Shown here: positions 18,074-25,562 of the stretch, piece by piece
Position numbering within the stretch: position 1 is the first letter of the stretch
Layout: each line of letters opens with the position of its first letter
Source of the DNA: Idiomarina rhizosphaerae
GTDB lineage: Bacteria > Pseudomonadota > Gammaproteobacteria > Enterobacterales > Alteromonadaceae
Direction of reading: 5' to 3'
DNA: 64,000 nucleotides
Assembly (NCBI RefSeq): GCF_024159085.1
Contig: NZ_JAMZDE010000005.1
Span: forward strand, 124,001 to 188,000
Position numbers and translations under genes: made by a program
The notes under the pieces: generated by a model
What the model saw: only the letters and a program-made list of their open reading frames with translations
What the model was told of the DNA's origin: nothing
Database searches by the model: none

Positions 18074-18645
18074 TTGCATTAAACATTCTTGCCGTCGCCA
18101 TTGGGGTTGGTCTATTTTTCACCTTGTTATTGACTCAAACCTTAGGTCTGGCCGCTGGCGGCTTAGTTGTACCAGGTTACGTTGCATTACAGCTGACAGA
18201 CCCTCTAAGCTTAGCTATCACACTTATTGCTGCGCTAATCACCTATCTCATTGTCAGAATTATCGCTAGCTTCGCTATTATCTATGGTCGTCGCCAAACC
18301 ATTATTATGATTCTTACCGGTTATCTCATTGCTGGCCTGATGGATTTATTCCTTGGCAACATCGTTAACTGGGTAGATTTACAAATGATTGCAGGCGGTG
18401 ATGATGCTCAGGCTCAAATAGCCACGCTTGAATCGAGCTTTATGATGTCAATTATGGAAAGCAGCATCATTGGTTACATTATTCCCGGGCTTATTGCCAT
18501 TTGGTTTGACCGGCAAGGCGTACTGCAGACCTTATGCGGACTTGCGGTAACGGCGGTACTAGTCCGTCTTGCGCTTATCATTATTATGCCGGAATCATTA
18601 CAAATGTACGAAGCAAGCCAAGCATTTCAGATGCCAGGCTGGTAA
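18070..18645 (+). CDS. pgsC: Poly-gamma-glutamate biosynthesis membrane protein PgsC/CapC
   Basis: Polytopic membrane partner of PgsB. The protein has about five hydrophobic segments and the PgsC-typical start with a glycine-rich helix (GLAAGGLVVPGYVAL), then YLIVRIIASFAIIYGRRQ, a widely conserved stretch of the family. At 191 residues it is slightly longer than Bacillus PgsC (149), with an extra acidic loop (GGDDAQAQ) and two further helices. Translation is coupled to pgsB by a 4-base overlap, with a GGAGG just before. The three-gene order pgsB-pgsC-pgsW is what identifies it most firmly. Confidence 0.88.
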   Translation: MIALNILAVAIGVGLFFTLLLTQTLGLAAGGLVVPGYVALQLTDPLSLAITLIAALITYLIVRIIASFAIIYGRRQTIIMILTGYLIAGLMDLFLGNIVNWVDLQMIAGGDDAQAQIATLESSFMMSIMESSIIGYIIPGLIAIWFDRQGVLQTLCGLAVTAVLVRLALIIIMPESLQMYEASQAFQMPGW

Positions 18646-18659
18646 CAGGAGGACGAATC

Positions 18660-19811
18660 ATGAGTAGTTTTACAAAGATTTATTGGCGTTCGTCGGGTGT
18701 ACCAACCTGGGGACTTCTTTTTCTTATCGTGCTGTCAGTTATCGTTATGGTTGCTGCTGAGAATGTTAAGCAGCGTGATCCCGTTGTTGATGACAACTAC
18801 GCAACCATGGTTAACGCGTCAAAAATAATGCGCGAAGGTATGCAGGTGCTTAAACCTCTGCGTGCGAAACTGGCGCCAATTAACCCGGAATTCGACCCCC
18901 AGCGCTCTGGTCTGGTTGGCCTGGAAAACAGTATTGTGACCACTAACCATGGTGGTCGAGAGTCGAAGCAAACAACGGTTAATCCAAACTGGGCAGCTGT
19001 CGCAGTAAAGTTAATGGCTGACGCTGGCGTGCAGGAAGGAGACTTGGTTGCAGTTACCGTATCAGGCTCATTCCCGGCACTGAACCTTGCGGTGTACTCA
19101 GCCATTGAAGCTATGGGGGCTGAAGCGGTTATTATCGCATCGGCGTCGTCATCACAGTGGGGCGGAAACGTGCCTAACTTCCTGTGGCTTGATATGGAAC
19201 GTGAGCTTCGCGAAGCTGGCGTACTAAGTTCGAAACCCGTTTATGCTTCTATCGGTGGCATTGAAGACCGCGGTATCGGTATTGCCGAAGAAGGCATCAC
19301 CTCAATACGCAACACTATCGAACGGTCAGGAATCAACTTTATTGACCCAGCCAGCTATCAGGAGGCAGTTGCTGATCGTATCGCGATATTCCGCGAATAC
19401 TCGGCTGATCGCCAGTACAAGGCGTTTATTAACGTCGGTGGAGGCGCAACTATCGTTGGCCCTCCGGGAATTGACGATATGTTTAAATCCGGCTTACAGG
19501 AAGACGCTCCGGCTCGCGCCTTTGCGGTAGATACCGTAATGGGTTACTTCTTACAAGAAGACATTCCAGGTATCCATTTCATAGGCATTAAAGATATGGC
19601 CACTCGATATGGTCTCCCGTTGATGCCGCAAGAAGTGGTTCCGGTCGGGAATGGTGGCGTTTATTCAGCAACGATATACAACCGCTGGCTAGCGCTTGGT
19701 TTAGGACTTGGCTTATTTGCTATGACCTGGCTTATCGTTCGTTCTGCGCGTATTACCAGCTTGTGGCGCCGAACAGGCGAAAGCGGCAAGAGCACCAAAC
19801 CTATGGTTTAA
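18660..19811 (+). CDS. pgsW: Poly-gamma-glutamate system protein PgsW-like
   Basis: Protein of 383 residues with an N-terminal membrane helix (about residues 14-32) and a C-terminal one (about 345-363), the domain between probably lying outside the cytoplasm. The position directly after pgsC and features such as NPNWAAVAVKLMADAGV, ASASSSQWGGN and GGATIVGPPG fit the family known as poly-gamma-glutamate system protein, which accompanies PgsB and PgsC in several Gram-negative and fusobacterial genomes. Its biochemical role is not established; it may stand in for PgsA, which is absent. ATG 18660 has AGGAGG seven bases upstream; a longer frame from 18534 overlaps pgsC and is not credible. Confidence 0.8.
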   Translation: MSSFTKIYWRSSGVPTWGLLFLIVLSVIVMVAAENVKQRDPVVDDNYATMVNASKIMREGMQVLKPLRAKLAPINPEFDPQRSGLVGLENSIVTTNHGGRESKQTTVNPNWAAVAVKLMADAGVQEGDLVAVTVSGSFPALNLAVYSAIEAMGAEAVIIASASSSQWGGNVPNFLWLDMERELREAGVLSSKPVYASIGGIEDRGIGIAEEGITSIRNTIERSGINFIDPASYQEAVADRIAIFREYSADRQYKAFINVGGGATIVGPPGIDDMFKSGLQEDAPARAFAVDTVMGYFLQEDIPGIHFIGIKDMATRYGLPLMPQEVVPVGNGGVYSATIYNRWLALGLGLGLFAMTWLIVRSARITSLWRRTGESGKSTKPMV

Positions 19812-19824
19812 TAAAACCAACCAC

Positions 19825-19857
19825 AACGGGAGCAGGTTAACCTTTGCTCCCGTTCTT
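19825..19857 (+). terminator. Terminator between pgsW and the LOG-family gene
   Basis: Ten-bp perfect stem AACGGGAGCA / TGCTCCCGTT, ten-base loop, then CTTT. The stop codon of the convergent gene lies in the loop. The T run is short. Confidence 0.7.
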
Positions 19858-20727
19858 TAAGTCATAGCAATGACAAATAGCCTGCCACGCGTCTTCTGCA
19901 CTATCCACAATCTGGAACAAATCTAAGTCGTATTCTGCAATAGTGCCTTCTTCGACCAGCAAATCAAAATCAATTGCCCGACGCCAGAATTCGGAACCCA
20001 CCAAAACGATAGGTACCGGCTCGGATTTTCTGGTTTGTACCAGAGTTAAGGTTTCGAATAACTCGTCGAGTGTTCCAAAGCCACCGGGAAAAGCAACTAA
20101 CGCACGGGCTCGTTGCAGGAAGTGCATTTTACGAATAGCAAAATAATGAAACTGGAAGCAGTATTCCGGGGTTATGTATGGGTTTGGTCGTTGCTCATGA
20201 GGCAGCACAATATTCAGTCCAATACTTTCACCTCCGGCTTCCATCGCACCCCGGTTCGCAGCTTCCATTATGCCGGGACCACCGCCACTGACAATCATCA
20301 GGTTTTCATCGTTGTGACGAAGGTTGTGTTCGGTCGCTATACGGGCAAATTCCATTGCCTGCTGATAATAAGCACTATTTTTTAATGCCCGCTGAGCACG
20401 CTTTAAGTTACCCTTTAAGCTGTCGTTTTCCGGTTCTTCTGCTAATGCCTGCTCGGCCATGCGAGCATCATGTTGCGCCTGTTCGGGGGATAAAAATCGT
20501 GCACTACCGAAGACAACAATGGTTGCGTCTATTTGATGCTTTTCCAGAGTTAACTGAGGCTTTAAATATTCCAGTTGCAAACGTACCGCACGCAAATCGT
20601 ACTGCAGTAAAAAATCATGATCGGCAAATGCCAGCTTATACGAACTTTGTCCTTCTATTTTTGCGATAGATTCTTCAGACTGCTTTGCCGAAATTAAGCG
20701 GCGTCGATGTAATTCATTTTCTGTCAT
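19837..20727 (-). CDS. LOG-family (TIGR00730-like) nucleotide phosphoribohydrolase
   Basis: Rossmann-fold protein of 296 residues with both hallmark motifs of the LOG family: GGGPGIMEAANRGA (about residues 147-160) and PGGFGTLDELFETLT (about 214-228), which form the nucleotide pocket and contain the catalytic Arg/Glu pair. Family members cleave the ribosyl bond of nucleoside 5'-monophosphates; plant homologues release cytokinins and E. coli PpnN acts on purine and pyrimidine nucleotides. The extra N-terminal 100 residues are typical of the longer bacterial subgroup. It converges on the pgs operon and shares its terminator region. Confidence 0.85.
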   Translation of the reverse strand: MTENELHRRRLISAKQSEESIAKIEGQSSYKLAFADHDFLLQYDLRAVRLQLEYLKPQLTLEKHQIDATIVVFGSARFLSPEQAQHDARMAEQALAEEPENDSLKGNLKRAQRALKNSAYYQQAMEFARIATEHNLRHNDENLMIVSGGGPGIMEAANRGAMEAGGESIGLNIVLPHEQRPNPYITPEYCFQFHYFAIRKMHFLQRARALVAFPGGFGTLDELFETLTLVQTRKSEPVPIVLVGSEFWRRAIDFDLLVEEGTIAEYDLDLFQIVDSAEDAWQAICHCYDLKNGSKG

Positions 20728-20804
20728 GGGAAGCCCGTATACACGAATTTAATGGCAATCAATAACGGCTAGTTTATCTTAAATACAGAGCAAAGCCTTT
20801 TGAA

Positions 20805-21251
20805 TTATTCTTTCTCCAGCCGCATAGCAACCATACCGTTATTCTCACCCACCACGTGAAACCCCAGGTCTTTATAGAGTGACCGCGCTGGCGTATTTTC
20901 GGGGTATACATTCAACGTAATAAACCGCGTTTGCTGCTGCGCCCAGGCATTTCCCAGTAAGGCTTTTACAAACAACCGGCCCAGTCCTTTGCCTCTCACT
21001 TTCGGGTTAACAATAAGGCAGGCTATGTGAATACCGTTCTCGACTTTTTCATAAGCCTGAGCAAAACCGACCAGTTCACCTTCCTGATAAAACCCGAAAG
21101 CCCCGCGCTCGTTGCCTTTAATCTGCTGCCAGATGGCCTCTGCCGGACTGCCATACCGAACTTTATCGCCAAACCACAGCCGGAACTCGGCGGCATTCTC
21201 AGGCCAGGTTAGCGCCACTTTTAACTCGTTGATTTCAGCTTTCTTTAACAT
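20805..21251 (-). CDS. GNAT-family N-acetyltransferase
   Basis: Acetyl-CoA-dependent acetyltransferase of about 148 residues. The acetyl-CoA loop reads VNPKVRGKGLGRLFVKAL (motif A, R/Q-x-x-G-x-G/A), followed by TLNVYPENTPARSLYKDLGF, the usual motif B. The substrate is unknown; the N-terminal WPENAAEFRLWFGDKV block occurs in GNAT proteins near RimI-like members. I chose ATG 21251: an upstream in-frame GTG at 21293 would add 14 residues without a ribosome site. The gene is a single unit. Confidence 0.82.
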   Translation of the reverse strand: MLKKAEINELKVALTWPENAAEFRLWFGDKVRYGSPAEAIWQQIKGNERGAFGFYQEGELVGFAQAYEKVENGIHIACLIVNPKVRGKGLGRLFVKALLGNAWAQQQTRFITLNVYPENTPARSLYKDLGFHVVGENNGMVAMRLEKE

Positions 21252-21384
21252 CGCTATTTGTTTTAACAATGGGTTTCCAACGTAAATTAGCACAGAAGAA
21301 AACCTGACGTCGCGTTAGTTCGCTAACTAAGGTAATGTAAGGCCAATAAAAAATAACCTCCTAAAAGATGCAACTAAAGGCGCC

Positions 21385-22563
21385 ATGCTAAGCAATACCA
21401 AACTGCACCAGCAACTCGCTTTACCCTTGATTATTCTCTCTCAATTACTGGGCACGTCCTTGTGGTTCAGCATTAACGGTGTCTGGCTTCCTTTATCGGC
21501 AGAGCATCACCTTAACGAAGCAGACTTAGGCGCTTATACCCTGGCTGTGCAGCTGGGCTTTATTATCGGAACTCTAACGCTGGCATTAACAGGTCTTGCT
21601 GATCGTTACCGAGCCAGTCAGATATTCTTACTCTCGAGCATTGCCGGTGCCCTGGTTAATGCCCTATTTATTGTTGCAATTGATCACTCAACTCTCGGCT
21701 GGCTATTACGCTTCTTAACTGGACTTTGCCTAGCCGGAATTTACCCAATGGGAATGAAACTGGTGATATCCTGGGTTCCACGCTACGCTGGTAGTGCCCT
21801 CTCCTGGTTATTAGCCATGCTAACTCTCGGAACAGCACTGCCACATCTTATGCGCGGCATAACTCTGGACTTTTCCTGGGAAATTCCTCTTTTAACTTCG
21901 TCAATACTGGCATTGCTTGGCGGTTTATTAGTGGGCTGGCTTGGTAGTGGACCTCATTTACCTAGCGTAGCGACATCCAACACTTTACGCTCCGGATTAC
22001 GCGCACTAACCCAACCTAAATTTCGTGCCATAGCAATAGGCTACTTTGGTCATGCCTGGGAACTCTACGCGTTTTGGATGCTGACACCATTGTTGGTATT
22101 GCACCCATTAGCGACTCTCAACTTGCCGTTAGCCGCGGTGCCCTGGCTGGCCTTTAGCATTATTGCTATTGGTAGCCTGGGCTGCATTGGCGGCGGTATC
22201 ATGAGTAAAAAAATAGGTGGTTTACGCGTTGCCCGACTGGCTTTATTCAGTTCCGGCGCAATTTGCTTACTATACCCTTTAATGACAGGGCTTCCTGCAG
22301 GGTTAATTTTCGGTTTGTTACTATTGTGGGGACTGACTGTTATCGCCGACTCCCCACAATTTTCGGCACTAGCCGCCCAGTTTGCGCCAAAGGAGAATAT
22401 TGGCTCGGCACTGGCTATAATGAATGCCATTGGCTTTTCTTTAACGCTACCGGCAATATGGCTAACCAGCAATTTGTGGTCTATACATAATGAATGGGTA
22501 ACCTGGCTTTTACTGCCCGGCCCCGTTATTGGTTTATGGGCAATGCGTAAATTATCAGCATAG
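21385..22563 (+). CDS. Major facilitator superfamily transporter
   Basis: Inner-membrane transporter with 12 predicted segments in 392 residues. The loop between TM2 and TM3 carries GLADRYRASQ, the usual MFS motif A form (G-x-x-x-D-R-x-x-R), and TM4-5 has GIYPMGMKLVISW as in nitrate/nitrite and cyanate-type or hexuronate-like exporters. The substrate cannot be stated. Eight of its last codons are followed, after 9 bases, by a 35-codon membrane peptide gene on the same strand. Confidence 0.8.
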   Translation: MLSNTKLHQQLALPLIILSQLLGTSLWFSINGVWLPLSAEHHLNEADLGAYTLAVQLGFIIGTLTLALTGLADRYRASQIFLLSSIAGALVNALFIVAIDHSTLGWLLRFLTGLCLAGIYPMGMKLVISWVPRYAGSALSWLLAMLTLGTALPHLMRGITLDFSWEIPLLTSSILALLGGLLVGWLGSGPHLPSVATSNTLRSGLRALTQPKFRAIAIGYFGHAWELYAFWMLTPLLVLHPLATLNLPLAAVPWLAFSIIAIGSLGCIGGGIMSKKIGGLRVARLALFSSGAICLLYPLMTGLPAGLIFGLLLLWGLTVIADSPQFSALAAQFAPKENIGSALAIMNAIGFSLTLPAIWLTSNLWSIHNEWVTWLLLPGPVIGLWAMRKLSA

Positions 22564-22572
22564 AGAAAAGAC

Positions 22573-22680
22573 ATGACGACAGAACAGAAAGATCAGCGTA
22601 TCTACAAACACGGCATTTTTACCATTGTCGGGGTGGTTGCTGCTTTAGTTCTTATTTTTCTTATTGCCAGGTTTGGCTAA
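22573..22680 (+). CDS. Small single-span membrane protein, 35 residues
   Basis: Short open frame starting ATG 9 bases after the MFS stop. It encodes a charged N-terminus (MTTEQKDQRIYKHG) followed by one clear transmembrane helix (about residues 15-32) ending in ARFG. A purine-rich GAGAAAAGA precedes the ATG. Gene-like composition and the tight spacing suggest it is real and cotranslated with the transporter, possibly as an accessory subunit. I recognise no named family. Confidence 0.6.
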   Translation: MTTEQKDQRIYKHGIFTIVGVVAALVLIFLIARFG

Positions 22681-22698
22681 GTGAGTACTCGCTACCCC

Positions 22699-23121
22699 TC
22701 ACTCACCCTGCAATGTCAAAACTAGAGTGCGGGCACTACCATGATCCCTATGCTCGCATAGATAAATGCCCTGCCATGTTCCCATATTCAAGCGCCCATC
22801 GATAACCGGAACCGTTAGACTACTGCCTAAAATACTGGACTTTAAATGCGCGGGCATGTCATCAGGACCTTCAAATGTATGCCTGTAATAGGGAGCATTC
22901 TCCGGCACCATTTCATTAAAATGGCTTTCAAAATCCTGCCGTACTGTTGGATCAGCGTTTTCATTGATAGTGAGTGACGCCGATGTATGTTTTATAAATA
23001 CGTGTAACAGCCCTGCTTTAACCGAGCCGAGTTGCGATAAAGCATGCTCAACTTCATGGGTAATAAGATGAAACCCTCGTGTTTTGGACTTTAACTGAAC
23101 TTCGGTCTGTTTAGTAAGCAT
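22699..23121 (-). CDS. YjbQ/UPF0047 family protein
   Basis: Protein of 140 residues matching the UPF0047 family throughout: [12 protein letters not shown] near the start, [24 protein letters not shown] (first His and the STAS-like loop), [18 protein letters not shown] and the C-terminal [15 protein letters not shown] with conserved histidines. Members have been reported to show weak thiamin-phosphate synthase activity, and the physiological role is not settled. ATG 23121 gives the usual family length; an ATG at 23157 adds 12 residues and cannot be excluded, since neither has a good ribosome site. Confidence 0.87.
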   Translation of the reverse strand: MLTKQTEVQLKSKTRGFHLITHEVEHALSQLGSVKAGLLHVFIKHTSASLTINENADPTVRQDFESHFNEMVPENAPYYRHTFEGPDDMPAHLKSSILGSSLTVPVIDGRLNMGTWQGIYLCEHRDHGSARTLVLTLQGE

Positions 23122-23207
23122 ATGTAAACCTATTTGCCGCTTATGAAAGCTTGCCATATGCTGACAGCATACAGAAAATAAAAGTATAACTTAAAGGAAG
23201 AATAACC

Positions 23208-23642
23208 ATGCGATACTTAATTATAGTTTTAACTTTGCTATTCAGCAGTGCGGTTTTAGCGCAAGAGAGCGTAGAAGAGGCTACAACGAAAGCTGTTGAA
23301 GGCTTTCTTTATGGCGCCAGCATTAACGACCCTCAAGCTCACGATCGTTTCTGGGCAGATGAGTTAACTTACACCAGCTCCAGCGGTAATCGCTTCGATA
23401 AAGAACATCTTATGTCCGGCATGCAGAAAGCGAAAGCCAAAGACCCTGAAGAGGTAGAGGTCTGGTATGGCGCCGAAGATATCGAAGTAAAACAATTTGG
23501 TGACACGGTGGTTTTTAATTTCACACTAACCGCCGAAGAAGAAGGAAAAGTGACAAAATACTATTACAATACCGGCGTTCTTATTGAACGGGACGGTCGC
23601 TGGCAGGCTGTTAACTGGAACTCGACTGAAGTCCCTGAATAA
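23208..23642 (+). CDS. Exported SnoaL/DUF4440-like (NTF2-fold) protein
   Basis: Secreted protein with a signal peptide (residues 1-18, cleavage at VLA-QE) and one NTF2-type domain of about 125 residues. The pattern EEATTKAVEGFLYGASINDPQAHDRFW, then TYTSSSGNRFDKEHLMS and the C-terminal VLIERDGRWQAVNWNSTEVP is the DUF4440/SnoaL-like layout, where a deep pocket binds small ligands. No catalytic residues can be named. A strong AAAGGAAG precedes the ATG. The PpiC gene follows after 26 bases on the same strand. Confidence 0.75.
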   Translation: MRYLIIVLTLLFSSAVLAQESVEEATTKAVEGFLYGASINDPQAHDRFWADELTYTSSSGNRFDKEHLMSGMQKAKAKDPEEVEVWYGAEDIEVKQFGDTVVFNFTLTAEEEGKVTKYYYNTGVLIERDGRWQAVNWNSTEVPE

Positions 23643-23668
23643 AACCGATATAAACTCCGGGGGTAAAA

Positions 23669-23947
23669 ATGGCAAGAGCACACGCATTACATATTTTAGT
23701 GGAAACTAAAGATGAAGCCGAAAAACTAAAAGAGCAACTGACCAAAGGTGCAAAGTTTGCCGAGCTTGCACGTAAGCACTCACTTTGCCCCTCGGGTAAA
23801 AAAGGTGGTGACTTAGGCGAGTTTAACCGGGGACAAATGGTACCGGCTTTTGACAAAGTGGTGTTCGGTAAGCCCACTCTTGAAGTCCATGGCCCGGTCA
23901 AAACCCAATTTGGCTGGCACTTAATTAAGACGTTGTCTCGCAGTTAG
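23669..23947 (+). CDS. ppiC: Parvulin-type peptidyl-prolyl isomerase PpiC
   Basis: Single-domain cytosolic parvulin of 92 residues, the same size as E. coli PpiC (93). The complete domain is readable: [48 protein letters not shown] and [11 protein letters not shown], including the conserved catalytic-pocket histidines, cysteine and the FGWH end. It catalyses cis-trans isomerisation of peptidyl-prolyl bonds. A GGGGG-containing site lies just upstream of the ATG. Confidence 0.94.
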   Translation: MARAHALHILVETKDEAEKLKEQLTKGAKFAELARKHSLCPSGKKGGDLGEFNRGQMVPAFDKVVFGKPTLEVHGPVKTQFGWHLIKTLSRS

Positions 23948-23968
23948 CTAACCGAGCCGATGCCGGAC

Positions 23969-24439
23969 TTAATTGTTTTGTTCCGGCTTAACGGCTTTCT
24001 CGTCTTCAGGTTTTACATAAATAGCAATGCCTTCTCCGGTTTTATCAGTCAACCCAAAAGCCTTACCCACACTGACTCCTAAGCCCAAATTACCAGAGTA
24101 TTTCCCGGCACCAGTACCGACATAAACAGAGTTACCTTCTTTTTCACCCGTTTTTTGAAGCAAAATTCCATTCGCCCCAACTTTTGCAGCTTCCTGTTTC
24201 AGGCGCTTTAATACAGCATCCATTTTCGCCTGCTCACCAAAGCTCCATGAAGAGTCGCTGGTTGCTTCAATTAAAGCTATTTCCTCATAGTTCGCTGGCT
24301 TTTCTAAATAGACTTTTACCTGCTCAACCGGAATTTCAGGACGAGCATCACCAATAAGTACCGAAGATGACGGTGATGCACACCCAGCCATTAAAGCCGC
24401 CAGGGTAAAAACCAAACCATAATAAACTTTAAATTGCAT
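23969..24439 (-). CDS. Small lipoprotein, possibly DUF4156-like
   Basis: Predicted lipoprotein of 156 residues. ATG 24439 gives a short signal with lipobox MAGC and the mature cysteine at residue 20, followed by a Ser/Pro linker. The body (VKVYLEKPANYEEIALIEA, LKRLKQEAAKVGANGILLQKTGE) has the betaalpha arrangement of the YjfN/DUF4156/RcsF-type small lipoproteins, in which the GANGI motif is common. The frame extends upstream to 24511, but that start leaves the lipobox internal and is less likely. Function unknown. Confidence 0.7.
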   Translation of the reverse strand: MQFKVYYGLVFTLAALMAGCASPSSSVLIGDARPEIPVEQVKVYLEKPANYEEIALIEATSDSSWSFGEQAKMDAVLKRLKQEAAKVGANGILLQKTGEKEGNSVYVGTGAGKYSGNLGLGVSVGKAFGLTDKTGEGIAIYVKPEDEKAVKPEQNN

Positions 24440-24531
24440 AATACGAATCCTGCTTTCAATTCCATCCTTAATCAATAGCACAGAAGTGGAGATTTCACTC
24501 AACTCTTTCAATATCTTTAAGGAGCCGTAAA

Positions 24532-24558
24532 ATGGAAAACATTAAGCAGACCAATTAA
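24532..24558 (+). CDS. Eight-codon leader ORF
   Basis: A strong ribosome site (AAGGAG) seven bases before an ATG opens a frame of eight codons (MENIKQTN) that stops 12 bases before the TTG of the next gene. Its good initiation signal and short length suggest a leader that feeds ribosomes to the poorly initiated TTG gene. No attenuator hairpin is obvious. Confidence 0.35.
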   Translation: MENIKQTN

Positions 24559-24570
24559 ACGGAGAGTTTT

Positions 24571-25194
24571 TTGTTTGATATAGACCTGATTAGCCGTCAC
24601 TTTTTAGCCCTGTACTTTCTATTTATTGCGGTTCATTACGCCAGTACTGCCATTGGTTTATCCAGCCGTACCGCACAGAGCCATATACAATATGGAAAGA
24701 AAGGCAGTGTCACCTGGTGGGTAAGACAGGTTTTTAACCTTTTCCGCGGAGCTATTTTAATAGTTTGTATTGCCCGGGTCTTTTTTCCAATAGACCCCTG
24801 GCTTGGTGTGATTACACCGCTTTATAACCCGTGGCTGCTTTCTATTGGCATGGTCACTATGCTGGCATCTCTGGGGTTAGTAAGTTATAACCACGCCTAC
24901 ATGAGACAAGACTGGCGCTCAGGTATCGATAACGATAAAAATCGTAATTTACTGACCAGAGGTCCTTTCTCTCGCTCACGTAACCCCATGTTTTTAGCCA
25001 TTATGCTGGGACAGCTTGGTCTCTTTTTAGCACTACCCAGTTTGTTTACACTGGTCTGTCTGGCTACAGGTGTGGCGATGATAAGACTACAAGCATCAAA
25101 AGAAGAACAGGCGCTTCAGGAGCTTTATGGTGATGAGTACCTACAATACCAATCGCAGGTGCCGCGTTGGTTCAAATGGATGCACACTCGTTGA
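24571..25194 (+). CDS. Isoprenylcysteine carboxyl methyltransferase-like membrane protein (ICMT/PEMT family)
   Basis: Membrane methyltransferase-like protein of 207 residues with four to five segments. The C-terminal part has the family's SAM-binding signature [15 protein letters not shown] (R-N-P motif), a hydrophobic helix pair and [24 protein letters not shown], matching isoprenylcysteine methyltransferase and phospholipid methyltransferase families. The acceptor in bacteria is mostly unknown. Translation begins at TTG, supported by GGAG six bases upstream; no ATG or GTG nearby fits. The 3' end overlaps the DUF2256 gene by 19 bases. Confidence 0.78.
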   Translation: MFDIDLISRHFLALYFLFIAVHYASTAIGLSSRTAQSHIQYGKKGSVTWWVRQVFNLFRGAILIVCIARVFFPIDPWLGVITPLYNPWLLSIGMVTMLASLGLVSYNHAYMRQDWRSGIDNDKNRNLLTRGPFSRSRNPMFLAIMLGQLGLFLALPSLFTLVCLATGVAMIRLQASKEEQALQELYGDEYLQYQSQVPRWFKWMHTR

Positions 25195-25334
25195 CACACC
25201 AAAAACCACACCTGCCCGGTAAGCTATGTCCGGTTTGCCAACGCCCCTTTATCTGGCGTAAAAAATGGAAGGACTGTTGGGAAGAAGTTAAATACTGCTC
25301 TGAACGCTGTCGAAGGCAACGTCGTCAAAACTAG
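25176..25334 (+). CDS. DUF2256 zinc-binding small protein, 52 residues
   Basis: Short gene overlapping the end of the methyltransferase-like gene in another frame. The product is a near-complete DUF2256 domain: [20 protein letters not shown] then [14 protein letters not shown], with five cysteines (C-x2-C, C, C-x3-C) spaced to bind zinc. The family is widespread, short and functionally uncharacterised. The start ATG at 25176 has no separate ribosome site, which fits translational coupling to the upstream gene. Confidence 0.88.
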   Translation: MDAHSLTHQKPHLPGKLCPVCQRPFIWRKKWKDCWEEVKYCSERCRRQRRQN

Positions 25335-25398
25335 CGACAACCGTATTTCTTCCGTCAGCTTTAGCTTGATAAAGGTTTTTATCCGCTTTTTTTCTGTG
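25288..25398 (-). pseudogene. Remnant of a GGDEF (diguanylate cyclase) gene 3' end
   Basis: On the minus strand one frame reads [20 protein letters not shown] and continues for 15 more codons to a TAA. This is the canonical C-terminal helix of a GGDEF domain (ADxxLYxAKxxGRN). Upstream the frame meets a TAG at once and no GGDEF core is found in any frame before the intact PAS-GGDEF gene at 25563. It is therefore the truncated tail of a lost cyclase, now partly antisense to the DUF2256 gene. Confidence 0.75.
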
Positions 25399-25562
25399 CT
25401 AGCGCGGTTTTGTAAATATTGGAATGTGTATACTGAACCTACAAACACAAAATTGCGTATTAGTCGCACAGGTAAAACCTGCTTAAAACAGTGGACAATG
25501 GTTTTGCTTATGCGCAACCATGTCCGTATTCATATTTACACCAGCCGGGTCCTATATTTTCA

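Noticed and set aside
18534-18659. Longer start for the PgsW protein from an ATG at 18534
   Set aside because: The extra 42 residues overlap pgsC in another frame and show no conserved feature, while ATG 18660 has a strong AGGAGG.
25224-25517. A 97-residue minus-strand frame over DUF2256
   Set aside because: The GGDEF remnant is in a different frame of the same strand. This one gives no known sequence.
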